DNA from: an uncultured Acetatifactor sp.
GTDB lineage: Bacteria; Bacillota; Clostridia; Lachnospirales; Lachnospiraceae
Assembly: GCA_910586835.1 (NCBI GenBank)
Contig: CAJUJU010000024.1
Location: forward strand, 1 to 50,731
Reading direction: 5' to 3'
DNA length: 50,731 nucleotides
Position numbers and translations under genes: made by a program. Position 1 is the first letter of the stretch; each line of letters opens with the position of its first letter. Shown here piece by piece: positions 17,261-25,225 of the stretch. Under the pieces are notes generated by a model. The model was not told the origin of the DNA. It saw only the letters and a program-made list of their open reading frames with translations, and did not search any database.

Positions 17261-18010
17261 TTATTCGCCCTGCATCAGGAAGTCCACGAAGTTCAGAGCC
17301 TGTTCGGGCCGTTCGGTGTTAATCAGCACGCTGACCACCACCTGGTCATTGCGGAAAGAATAATCCTGCAGCAGAGGGCTGTTCTCCTGGAGAAAGAGGC
17401 CTGCGGGAACGGGATTTTCCATGTCCTCCGGCCTGCGGGGATCGGCGTATTCCGGGACGAAATCATAATTGCCGCCCTTGCTGGCGGCGGAGATTTCGTC
17501 AACGACGGCGCCGTCAATATAATAGAAGAAATCCTGATATGCGGACAGCTGTTCCTCCGTGAGAATCTGTCTCAGGTCATGAAAATTTCCCTGATAGGCA
17601 TATTTTGTCAGGGAGTCCGAGTCGGAAACCATAACGTCCAGCTCCGCCGCCGCGATGTAGACCATCAGCTTCTGCGCGGAGGTATAATCGTCTACGGTTC
17701 CCAGCTGGACGGAGGTGTCGTACATGATATCAAATTTGTTTTCGTCTATGTCCGCGTATTCCGCAAAGGCGGCGGTGTTTTTGGAGTTGTCCTCCATGAA
17801 GTTGTATTCCGCCGCGTTCAGCAGCAGGGCATAGAGAGCCACGCTCTTTCGGGTTACGGCCTGGTAGATGAAGGAGACTGCTGTGACCAGCACAATGACG
17901 CTGATGATGACGTGCCATTTGTAGTAGTCCCAGAAGTAGGCCAGCTTCTGTTTCGGAGTGCCGTTTTTCATGGCTTCCCGTTCTTTTTTGAATTCATCCA
18001 TTACAGGCAT
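17261..18010 (-). CDS. Single-pass membrane protein, unknown function
   Basis: The start at 18010 follows AAAGGTGG and lies correctly downstream of a strong promoter; a longer frame would begin inside that promoter. The 249-residue product has a charged cytoplasmic N-terminus (DEFKKEREAMKNGTPKQKLAYFWDYYKW), written here only to show its high Lys/Glu content, then one membrane segment at about residues 33-53. An external domain of about 190 residues follows, rich in Asp and Tyr. I do not recognise the domain; the N-terminal KLxYFWDYYKWH pattern recurs in Lachnospiraceae hypothetical proteins. It is divergent from the gene at 18201. Confidence 0.75.
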   Translation of the reverse strand: MPVMDEFKKEREAMKNGTPKQKLAYFWDYYKWHVIISVIVLVTAVSFIYQAVTRKSVALYALLLNAAEYNFMEDNSKNTAAFAEYADIDENKFDIMYDTSVQLGTVDDYTSAQKLMVYIAAAELDVMVSDSDSLTKYAYQGNFHDLRQILTEEQLSAYQDFFYYIDGAVVDEISAASKGGNYDFVPEYADPRRPEDMENPVPAGLFLQENSPLLQDYSFRNDQVVVSVLINTERPEQALNFVDFLMQGE

Positions 18011-18043
18011 GGCTTTTCCACCTTTCTCGTATGTGATATCCTT

Positions 18044-18072
18044 ACTATACGAGCCTTTCGGCGCCTTGTCAA
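18044..18072 (-). promoter_or_regulatory. Sigma-A promoter of the 17261-18010 gene
   Basis: Read on the minus strand: TTGACA (18072-18067), 17-bp spacer, TATAGT (18049-18044). This near-consensus promoter fixes the start codon choice at 18010. Confidence 0.8.
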
Positions 18073-18134
18073 TGAAGCGTGTCTGTACAGAATCTAAAAA
18101 AAGGATAAAAAGTGTCAGAATTGGAAAGCTTCTC

Positions 18135-18163
18135 TTGCAACTTATGAGAAGTTGAGATATCAT
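18135..18163 (+). promoter_or_regulatory. Promoter of the DUF6106 gene
   Basis: TTGCAA (18135-18140) and TATCAT (18158-18163) are 17 bp apart, 38 bp upstream of the start codon with AAGGAGG. Confidence 0.65.
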
Positions 18164-18200
18164 AAATACATATTCGTTTGAACACCAAGGAGGTAGAAAT

Positions 18201-18701
18201 ATGAGCGACGCTTATGTGGAGTGTCTTGTGAAAGCAAAGGCTTCCGCGGGAGGAAAATTCCTGAAAATCTTTCTGATCGTGCTGGCGGCGGTCATGGGGC
18301 TTCTCATGATGCTGACCTTTAATATCCTTTTCTTTCTGCTGGCCGTGGCGGCAGGCGTGGGCGCTTACTTTGTAAATATGTTCACGGATCTGGAATATGA
18401 GTATCTCTATCTGGATCGGGAGCTGACCATCGACAAGGTCATGGCAAAGACCAGAAGAAAGAGAGTGGCGGTTTACCAGCTGGATCGGATGGAGATTCTT
18501 GCGCCGGTGAAGAGCTATCACCTGGATAATTTCAAGAACCGCAATGTGAAGGTAAAGGATTACAGCATCGGCTATGAGGACAAGCCGGATCTGCGCTATG
18601 CCATGTTTTATGAGGGCGGTGAGAAGCTGCTTTTAAGCCCTTCGCCGGAAATGATTAAGGTGATGAAAAATGCGGCTCCCAGAAAAATTTTCAGCGACTG
18701 A
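18201..18701 (+). CDS. DUF6106-like membrane protein
   Basis: The 166-residue protein opens SDAYVECLVKAKAS and has two hydrophobic segments at about residues 22-42 and 45-60. A soluble domain with a conserved-looking YLDRELTIDKVMAK segment follows. It resembles the DUF6106 family, whose role is unknown; the arrangement recalls small PH-like membrane proteins. The start is fixed by AAGGAGG. It precedes guaB but guaB has its own promoter. Confidence 0.75.
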   Translation: MSDAYVECLVKAKASAGGKFLKIFLIVLAAVMGLLMMLTFNILFFLLAVAAGVGAYFVNMFTDLEYEYLYLDRELTIDKVMAKTRRKRVAVYQLDRMEILAPVKSYHLDNFKNRNVKVKDYSIGYEDKPDLRYAMFYEGGEKLLLSPSPEMIKVMKNAAPRKIFSD

Positions 18702-18710
18702 TTTTTTTCG

Positions 18711-18780
18711 TTGACTTTATGTCTGTTGTCTGATAAACTCGTATGAAATTAACCCCGGAATCCTTTGTGACCGGGGTTAA
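18711..18780 (+). promoter_or_regulatory. guaB: guaB promoter and 5'-terminal hairpin
   Basis: TTGACT (18711-18716) and TAAACT (18734-18739) are 17 bp apart. The predicted transcript start near 18746 is followed at once by a perfect 10-bp hairpin (TTAACCCCGG, 18749-18758, with CCGGGGTTAA, 18771-18780; 12-base loop). There is no T-run, so it is not a terminator; a 5' stabilising stem or a protein-binding site is likely. Confidence 0.7.
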
Positions 18781-18829
18781 GAACTCTATAACTTTCCACA
18801 TATACATATTAAACACAGGAGGATTGAAA

Positions 18830-20284
18830 ATGGGACAGATTATCGGTGAAGGCATTACGTTTGACGATGTGCTGCTGGTGCCGGCGTATTCGCAGGTAGT
18901 ACCTAATCAGGTGGATATTTCTACCTGGCTGACAAAGAAGATCAGACTGAACATTCCTATGATGAGCGCAGGGATGGATACCGTGACGGAGCACCGCATG
19001 GCTATCGCCATGGCCAGACAGGGCGGTATCGGCATCATCCACAAAAACATGTCCATTGAGGCACAGGCAGAAGAGGTTGACAAGGTAAAGCGTTCTGAAA
19101 ACGGTGTGATCACCGATCCATTTTCTCTGACTCCCGAGCATACACTGGCGGATGCGGACGCCCTGATGGGAAAATTCCGTATTTCCGGAGTTCCCATCAC
19201 AGAGGGACGTAAGCTGGTGGGCATCATCACCAACCGGGATCTGAAATTCGAGACAGATTTCTCAAAGAAAATCAAAGAGTCCATGACCAGCGAGGGGCTG
19301 ATCACCGCGCAGGAGGGGATCACCCTGGAGGAGGCGAAAAAGATTCTTGCCGCCGCAAGGAAGGAAAAGCTTCCCATTGTAGATAAGGATTTTAATCTGA
19401 AGGGACTTATCACCATCAAAGATATTGAGAAGACCATCAAATACCCGCTGGCGGCGAAGGACGAGCAGGGAAGACTGCTCTGCGGCGCAGGCGTGGGCAT
19501 TACTGCCAATGTGCTGGATCGTGTGGCGGCACTGGTGGATGCGAAGGTGGACGTGATCGTTCTCGACAGCGCTCACGGACACTCTCAGAACGTGCTGAAC
19601 TGTCTGAAAATGATTAAGGAAAAATATCCCGAGGTTCAGGTGATTGCAGGAAACGTGGCCACGGGAGAGGGCACAAGGGCTCTGATCGAGGCGGGCGCGG
19701 ACGCTGTCAAGGTGGGCATCGGCCCCGGATCCATCTGTACCACCCGTGTGGTTGCGGGCATTGGCGTGCCTCAGATTACCGCCATCATGGACTGCTACAA
19801 CGTTGCGAAGGAGTATGGCATTCCAATTATTGCAGACGGCGGAATCAAGTACTCCGGCGATATCACGAAGGCGATTGCCGCAGGCGGAAACGTCTGTATG
19901 ATGGGCAGCATGTTTGCGGGCTGCGAGGAGAGCCCCGGGGACTACGAGCTGTTCCAGGGCAGAAAATACAAGGTGTACCGCGGTATGGGATCCATTGCGG
20001 CCATGGAGAACGGCAGCAAGGATCGCTATTTCCAGGAGAATGCCAGAAAACTGGTGCCCGAGGGCGTGGAGGGCCGCGTGGCATACAAGGGCGATGTGGA
20101 AGACACCGTATTCCAACTGCTGGGCGGATTGCGCTCAGGCATGGGATACTGCGGGGCCAACAGCATTGAGGAGCTGAAGCAGACGGGAAGATTTGTAAAG
20201 ATATCCGCTGCATCCTTAAAGGAAAGTCATCCCCACGATATTCATATTACAAAGGAAGCACCGAATTACAGCGTGGACGAGTAA
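18830..20284 (+). CDS. guaB: IMP dehydrogenase
   Basis: GuaB oxidises IMP to XMP with NAD+, the committed step to GMP. The catalytic loop Cys is C303 in GPGSICTTR, and the flap and substrate motifs (MGSMFAG, YRGMGS) are intact. A CBS (Bateman) pair occupies about residues 95-205. The length of 484 is standard. The ATG at 18830 follows AGGAGG; the frame extends further upstream but through the leader hairpin. Its IMP substrate is made by the ZTP-controlled genes 3 kb downstream. Confidence 0.97.
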   Translation: MGQIIGEGITFDDVLLVPAYSQVVPNQVDISTWLTKKIRLNIPMMSAGMDTVTEHRMAIAMARQGGIGIIHKNMSIEAQAEEVDKVKRSENGVITDPFSLTPEHTLADADALMGKFRISGVPITEGRKLVGIITNRDLKFETDFSKKIKESMTSEGLITAQEGITLEEAKKILAAARKEKLPIVDKDFNLKGLITIKDIEKTIKYPLAAKDEQGRLLCGAGVGITANVLDRVAALVDAKVDVIVLDSAHGHSQNVLNCLKMIKEKYPEVQVIAGNVATGEGTRALIEAGADAVKVGIGPGSICTTRVVAGIGVPQITAIMDCYNVAKEYGIPIIADGGIKYSGDITKAIAAGGNVCMMGSMFAGCEESPGDYELFQGRKYKVYRGMGSIAAMENGSKDRYFQENARKLVPEGVEGRVAYKGDVEDTVFQLLGGLRSGMGYCGANSIEELKQTGRFVKISAASLKESHPHDIHITKEAPNYSVDE

Positions 20285-20314
20285 AACAACATTGGGCGGG
20301 ACGGAGGACTGGCT

Positions 20315-22912
20315 GTGCGGATGAAGGGCTCTCTGGGGTGGATAGATCAGGAAGAATTACAGTGCCTTCTGGAGGAATTTTGCCGGGTGACGGAGGTGTG
20401 CGTTTTTTGCCTTGACGGCGAGGGAAGACTGGCTGCGGAGGGCGGAACAGAGCTGCATCTGGCAAAGGCTCGGGCATACGGGGCATCAGCCCCGGTCAGG
20501 GCCGCCTTTGAGCGGGTGGAAGAGGGCGCCCTGGAAGAACAGGCGGCGGAGAGCTTAAACGACATGGGAGACCGGGTCGCGGCTATCGCCGTGCGCGCGG
20601 AGGGCAGGACGGTATTTTACTGGGTGGCCTTTTCCTTCGACGGCCAGGAGGAAGACCATTTTCTGCGGGCTCTGGATCTGCTGAGAACATTGAGCAGGAT
20701 TCTCTTTACCTATAAAACCTCCCGCATCGGAAGCAGGAGCCCCGGAACCCGCTTTGCCCAGCAGGAGATGAGCGGCACGCTGCAGGCTCTGGAGGCTACC
20801 AGAAAGATTGTGGAGCTTCTCGACAGCGACGACAGAATAGAGTCAGTGATGGATAACTGGCTTGAAGTGCTTGCCCGTCATATCGGCGTGGATACGGCGG
20901 TGATCTTTTACATAAATCCGGAGAAGGACACCATGGATGTGGTGTCTCAGTGGCTTAGGCCGGGGGTGGTTTCCTTCTTTGACAAAACCAGAAATCTGAA
21001 GATGGATCCCTTTCTGCCCACGGACAAGCCGATTGTCTATTCGGCGGATGCTCCGGAGAGCGAGTTTCAGGAGGAAATCCGCGCCATCGGCGTTCAGGCC
21101 ATGATGGTTTTTCCGATTCTGCGCCATGAAAACGGCGAGGCCACAGTGGTTGCTCTCAATTACAGATGGGAAAAGCATAACTGGAGTATGCGGGAGATCA
21201 AGTTTACCGCAGATGCGGTGAAGCTGCTGCAGAGCATTCTCACAAGGCGTATTCAGAAGCGCTCCATCGACAGCTCCTATGAGGCGCTGGAGGCGATCCT
21301 GGACAATGTGGGCTGCGGAGTCTATGTGCAGGACAAGAACACGGGAAAGAAGCTGTTTGCCAACCGGAACCTGCAGAACACCTTTGCCAGGGAACTGCAG
21401 GAAAATACTTTTTCGGAGCTTCTGGACGCAGGGGTTCGGGCCGGGCAGGAGACGGGCATTTTCGAGATCTATCACATGGAGCGGGAGCGCTGGTATGACT
21501 TGCTTTCCAAGGAGATTTCCTGGGTGGACGGGAAGTCCGCCATACTCTATTCCCTGTATGATATCACGGACAAAAAGCTGTATCAGCGGAAGATCGAGCA
21601 GCAGGCCCACACGGATTTCCTGACGGGACTATACAACCGGATGTGCTGTGAAAGGGATCTTGCCAGGCAGATCGACCGGGCGAAGAAGACGGATTCCAAG
21701 GGAGCGCTGCTGTTTCTGGATCTGGATGATTTCAAGCATATCAACGACGGCCTGGGGCATCAGTATGGGGACGCGCTGCTGAAGGCCATCTCTCATTCGC
21801 TCCAGCGGATCCGGGGCATTGAGGAAACCTGTTACCGCATGGGCGGCGACGAGTTCGTCATTGTGATCAGGCCGGATCAGTATTTCCGGGCGGAAGAGAT
21901 TGTGGAGTGTATTCAGGAGATTTTTGCCAAACCCTGGTTTCTGAAGAACGCGGATTACTACTGTACCATGAGCATGGGGATTGTGACCTTTCCCGATTTT
22001 GGGGAGTCCGTGGCCGAGCTGATCAAAAAGGCCGATATTGCCATGTACGAGGCAAAAAAGAGCGGAAAAAACCGTGTGGCCAAATATGACCCGGGTATCA
22101 GCTCCTTCTCGGGAAGACGGCTGGATATGGAAAAGAACATGCGGGACGCCACCCGGAGCGGATACAATGAGTTTGAAGTGTACTATCAGCCCATCATAGA
22201 CGTTGCAGACGGCGGAAGGTGTGCGGGAGCCGAGGCGCTGATCCGCTGGAACAGCGCAAATCTGGGGTTCATTCCCCCTGCGGAGTTTATCCCGCTGGCG
22301 GAATATCTGGGACTGATCAACCCCATCGGGAACTATGTGCTCAGGGAGGCCTGCGGCCGATGCCGGAAGTGGAACGAGGCGGGCTTTGACTACAAGGTGA
22401 ACGTCAATCTCTCCGTGGTGCAGCTTTTACAGACGGACATGGTGGAGATTGTGGATCGAACCCTGGAGGAGACGGGGCTGGAGCCCAGGAATCTCACCCT
22501 GGAGGTGACGGAGAGCCTTGCCATCAACGATATGGATCGCATGAAGGAGATTTTGAACCGCATCAAGTCCCTGGGGGTAAAGATCGCCCTGGATGATTTC
22601 GGGACGGGCTATTCCTCCCTGAGCCATATCCGGGAAATTCCCTTCGATCTGATCAAGGTGGATCAGAGCTTTGTAAAGGAGCTTGCGAAGGACGCTTATT
22701 CCCAGAGCTTTGTAAAGATGGTGGCCGAGCTGGCGGAGACGCTGGGAGGCAATATCTGCGTGGAGGGGATCGAGACAAAAGCGCAGTATCAGGTGGTGCG
22801 GGACATGAAGGTGCGGTATATTCAAGGGTATTTTTTTGACCGCCCCATGAAGCTGGAAGAGTTCGAGGAAAAGTATTGCACCGCTCTTGCATTTTCACTA
22901 AAAAAAGAGTAA
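20315..22912 (+). CDS. GAF-PAS-GGDEF-EAL cyclic-di-GMP protein
   Basis: This 865-residue cytoplasmic protein has an N-terminal sensory region (1-165), a GAF-like domain (about 168-312), a PAS-like domain (about 322-420), a diguanylate cyclase domain and a phosphodiesterase domain. The cyclase signature GGDEF (510-514) is intact. The phosphodiesterase EAL (640-642 in AEALIRW) is intact, with DDFGTGYSSL, KVDQSF and VEGIET. Both activities are therefore possible. No RxxD inhibitory site is seen ahead of GGDEF. No membrane segment is present, so it senses an internal signal. The GTG at 20315 is 7 bp from GGAGG and is preferred to the ATG at 20321. Confidence 0.93.
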   Translation: MRMKGSLGWIDQEELQCLLEEFCRVTEVCVFCLDGEGRLAAEGGTELHLAKARAYGASAPVRAAFERVEEGALEEQAAESLNDMGDRVAAIAVRAEGRTVFYWVAFSFDGQEEDHFLRALDLLRTLSRILFTYKTSRIGSRSPGTRFAQQEMSGTLQALEATRKIVELLDSDDRIESVMDNWLEVLARHIGVDTAVIFYINPEKDTMDVVSQWLRPGVVSFFDKTRNLKMDPFLPTDKPIVYSADAPESEFQEEIRAIGVQAMMVFPILRHENGEATVVALNYRWEKHNWSMREIKFTADAVKLLQSILTRRIQKRSIDSSYEALEAILDNVGCGVYVQDKNTGKKLFANRNLQNTFARELQENTFSELLDAGVRAGQETGIFEIYHMERERWYDLLSKEISWVDGKSAILYSLYDITDKKLYQRKIEQQAHTDFLTGLYNRMCCERDLARQIDRAKKTDSKGALLFLDLDDFKHINDGLGHQYGDALLKAISHSLQRIRGIEETCYRMGGDEFVIVIRPDQYFRAEEIVECIQEIFAKPWFLKNADYYCTMSMGIVTFPDFGESVAELIKKADIAMYEAKKSGKNRVAKYDPGISSFSGRRLDMEKNMRDATRSGYNEFEVYYQPIIDVADGGRCAGAEALIRWNSANLGFIPPAEFIPLAEYLGLINPIGNYVLREACGRCRKWNEAGFDYKVNVNLSVVQLLQTDMVEIVDRTLEETGLEPRNLTLEVTESLAINDMDRMKEILNRIKSLGVKIALDDFGTGYSSLSHIREIPFDLIKVDQSFVKELAKDAYSQSFVKMVAELAETLGGNICVEGIETKAQYQVVRDMKVRYIQGYFFDRPMKLEEFEEKYCTALAFSLKKE

Positions 22913-22915
22913 TAT
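22887..22915 (+). promoter_or_regulatory. Promoter of the ZTP-riboswitch purine operon
   Basis: TTGCAT (22887-22892) and TAATAT (22910-22915) are 17 bp apart and overlap the last codons of the upstream GGDEF-EAL gene. Transcription would start about 10 bases before the aptamer. Confidence 0.55.
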
Positions 22916-22930
22916 AGCATTATTGGCTGC

Positions 22931-23028
22931 ATGACTGGCGGAAGTGGGAGCGTACCTACGGGGAGTGCGGCGAGGAATATGCCGACCGCCTGGGCACCAC
23001 TTGACATGTGATGCTCAGGTGGTTTTTT
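22931..23028 (+). ncRNA. ZTP (pfl) riboswitch with terminator
   Basis: The aptamer at 22931-22996 has the pfl hallmarks: GACTGGCG, GTGGG paired with CCTAC, ACGGGGAG, and the 3' core CCGACCGCCTGGGCA. It overlaps a terminator stem (ACCACTTGA with TCAGGTGGT, 22996-23023) ending in T6. Binding of ZTP/ZMP, which signals shortage of 10-formyl-tetrahydrofolate, would disrupt the terminator. The two downstream genes carry out the formyl-dependent step and the ring closure, an ideal target. Confidence 0.95.
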
Positions 23029-23160
23029 GCGCGAGCAGAGAGGAAAGTGCCGTGCTTGCACGGGCAATTGACGAACGCCGCGACAGCGAGGCGAAGCGGA
23101 GCGTGCGCGAATAAGCAGAGTCAGAAGCGAAGTGCAGGAAGAGCCGCGCTTGCACGACCC
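23029..23160 (+). repeat. 76-bp repeat, locus 2 (one full unit and one diverged unit)
   Basis: The unit GCGCGAGCAGAGAGGAAAGT starts directly after the T6 of the ZTP terminator. A diverged second unit begins GCGCGAATAAGCAGAG at 23105, again exactly 76 bp on. The first unit matches locus 1 (11713) along most of its length, including the CGTGCTTGCACG hairpin core. It separates the riboswitch from the ribosome-binding site of the IMP cyclohydrolase gene. Confidence 0.9.
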
Positions 23161-23193
23161 TACTCTCTGTTCATAAGAAAAGGAGGAAGCAGG

Positions 23194-23901
23194 ATGCTGC
23201 AACTGGATCAGGAACTGAAAAACAACGAATATCCCGGAAGAGGTATCGTCATCGGACGCTCGGAGGACGGAAAGTACGCTGTCACCGCCTATTTTATCAT
23301 GGGCAGGAGCTCCAACAGCAGAAACCGTGTCTTTGTGACGGAGGGGGAGGGTATCCGCACCCAGGCCTTTGATCCCTCGAAGCTGGAGGATCCCAGCCTG
23401 ATTATCTATGCTCCCGTGCGTGTGCTGGGAAAGGAGACAATCGTCACAAACGGAGACCAGACCGACACGATTTATGACGGGCTGAAGGCAGGGATGACCT
23501 TTGAGCAGTCCTTGCGGAGCCGTGAATTTGAGCCGGACGGCCCCAACTATACGCCCCGGATTTCCGGCCTTCTGCATGTGGAGGACGGAGGGTTTGACTA
23601 TGCCATGTCAATTTTGAAGAGCGACCAGGGGGATCCCTCCTGCTGCTGCAGATATACCTACACCTACGATAAGCCCAGGCAGGGAGAGGGACGTTTTATC
23701 CACACCTACATGCACGACGGAAATCCGCTGCCCAGCTTTCAGGGGGAGCCGAAGATAGTTAAACTGGAGGGAGAGATCGACCGCTTTACGCAGACTGTGT
23801 GGGACAGCCTGAATCCGGAGAATAAGGTATCCCTGTTCGTGCGTTACATCCACCTGGAGACGGGAACCTGTGAGACCAGAATTGTCAATAAAAATCAATG
23901 A
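23194..23901 (+). CDS. purO: IMP cyclohydrolase, PurO type
   Basis: The 235-residue protein belongs to the archaeal-type IMP cyclohydrolase family, which closes FAICAR to IMP, the last step of purine synthesis. The family segments are the start (NNEYPGRGIVIG), TAYFIMGRSSNSRNR, and GPNYTPRISG. The start is the ATG at 23194 after AAGGAGG; the open frame upstream is only the repeat element. It replaces the N-terminal cyclohydrolase domain of ordinary PurH, and the transformylase half is encoded by the next gene. Control by the ZTP riboswitch supports the assignment. Confidence 0.9.
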   Translation: MLQLDQELKNNEYPGRGIVIGRSEDGKYAVTAYFIMGRSSNSRNRVFVTEGEGIRTQAFDPSKLEDPSLIIYAPVRVLGKETIVTNGDQTDTIYDGLKAGMTFEQSLRSREFEPDGPNYTPRISGLLHVEDGGFDYAMSILKSDQGDPSCCCRYTYTYDKPRQGEGRFIHTYMHDGNPLPSFQGEPKIVKLEGEIDRFTQTVWDSLNPENKVSLFVRYIHLETGTCETRIVNKNQ

Positions 23902-23953
23902 ACAAGGATCAGAGAATCAAGATCAGATAAAGAAAGATCCGTGGCTGAAGAGT

Positions 23954-23985
23954 CATAAACAGATTAAAACATAAACAGATTAAAA
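23954..23985 (+). repeat. 16-bp perfect tandem duplication
   Basis: Two adjacent copies of CATAAACAGATTAAAA lie in the spacer between the two purine genes, 20 bp before the next ribosome-binding region. They lengthen the spacer and may affect coupling. Confidence 0.85.
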
Positions 23986-24005
23986 AATAGGAAAGGAACA
24001 GTGTC

Positions 24006-25184
24006 ATGAATGAAATGGAACTGAAATACGGCTGTAACCCCAATCAGAAGCCTTCCAGAATTTATATGGAGGATGGCAGCGAGCTGCCGGTGACGGTGCT
24101 GAACGGGAAGCCCGGATATATCAACTTTCTGGATGCCTTCAACGGCTGGCAGCTGGTGAAGGAGCTGAAGGAGGCCACGGGGCTTCCCGCGGCAACCTCC
24201 TTCAAGCATGTGTCCCCGGCGGGGGCGGCGGTGGGTCTGCCGCTGGACGAGACCCTGGCCAAGATATACTGGGTGGAGGATCTGGGTCAGCTCTCCCCTC
24301 TGGCGTGCGCATACGCAAGGGCAAGAGGGGCGGACAGAATGTCTTCCTTCGGGGATTTCATTGCGCTCTCGGATGTGTGTGACGCGGACACCGCCAGACT
24401 CATCAAGCGGGAGGTATCCGACGGAGTCATTGCTCCGGGTTATACGGAGGAGGCCCTTGCCCTGCTGAAGGCCAAGAAGAAGGGGGGCTACAATGTGATT
24501 CAGATAGACCCTTCCTATGTGCCCGCTCCCGTGGAGAAAAAGCAGGTGTACGGCATCACCTTCGAGCAGGGGAGGAACGAGCTGGATGTTGACGGCGACC
24601 TGCTCTCCAACATTGTCACCGCCAACCGGGAGCTTCCCGAGAGCGCGCTGATGGATATGAAGATTGCGCTGATTACCTTGAAATACACCCAGTCCAACTC
24701 CGTGTGCTATGTGAAGGGAGGCCAGGCCATCGGCATCGGTGCAGGCCAGCAGTCCCGCATCCACTGTACCCGGCTGGCGGGACAGAAGGCGGACAACTGG
24801 TTTCTGCGGCAGTCTCCCCAGGTCATGGGGCTGGAGTTTCTGGAGAGCCTGGGAAGAGCCGACAGGGACAACGCCATCGACGTTTACATGGGAGACGAGT
24901 ACATGGATGTGCTGGCGGACGGCGCGTGGGAGAAGATCTTCCGCACCAGGCCCACAGTGTTTACCCGGGAGGAAAAGAGAGCCTGGCTGGATCAGATGCA
25001 GGATGTGACTCTGGGATCCGATGCCTTTTTCCCTTTCTCCGACAATATCGAGCGGGCGCATAAAAGCGGCGTGAAGTATATCGCCCAGCCCGGCGGCTCC
25101 GTCCGGGACGACGCGGTGATCGACTGCTGTGACAAGTATAAAATGGTGATGGCATTTACCGGAATCAGATTGTTCCATCATTAA
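24006..25184 (+). CDS. purH: AICAR transformylase (stand-alone PurH C-domain)
   Basis: The 392-residue enzyme transfers a formyl group from 10-formyl-tetrahydrofolate to AICAR. It corresponds to the transformylase half of PurH only. Catalytic K67-H68 lie in SFKHVSPAG and the nucleotide-binding segment is QSNSVCYVKGGQAIGIGAGQQSR, quoted here in parts: NSVCYVKGGQ and IGIGAGQQSR. There is no MGS-like cyclohydrolase domain. The neighbouring PurO-type protein provides that activity, so the pair makes IMP from AICAR. Gene symbol purH is used for the domain. Confidence 0.93.
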   Translation: MNEMELKYGCNPNQKPSRIYMEDGSELPVTVLNGKPGYINFLDAFNGWQLVKELKEATGLPAATSFKHVSPAGAAVGLPLDETLAKIYWVEDLGQLSPLACAYARARGADRMSSFGDFIALSDVCDADTARLIKREVSDGVIAPGYTEEALALLKAKKKGGYNVIQIDPSYVPAPVEKKQVYGITFEQGRNELDVDGDLLSNIVTANRELPESALMDMKIALITLKYTQSNSVCYVKGGQAIGIGAGQQSRIHCTRLAGQKADNWFLRQSPQVMGLEFLESLGRADRDNAIDVYMGDEYMDVLADGAWEKIFRTRPTVFTREEKRAWLDQMQDVTLGSDAFFPFSDNIERAHKSGVKYIAQPGGSVRDDAVIDCCDKYKMVMAFTGIRLFHH

Positions 25185-25225
25185 GAAGGAAACAGCCTGC
25201 GGAGAGCGCAGAGAGAGGGTGTCCC

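Noticed and set aside
17240..18097. Plus-strand 285-codon frame opposite the membrane protein gene
   Set aside because: The minus strand has a strong promoter, ribosome site and membrane helix; the plus frame has none.
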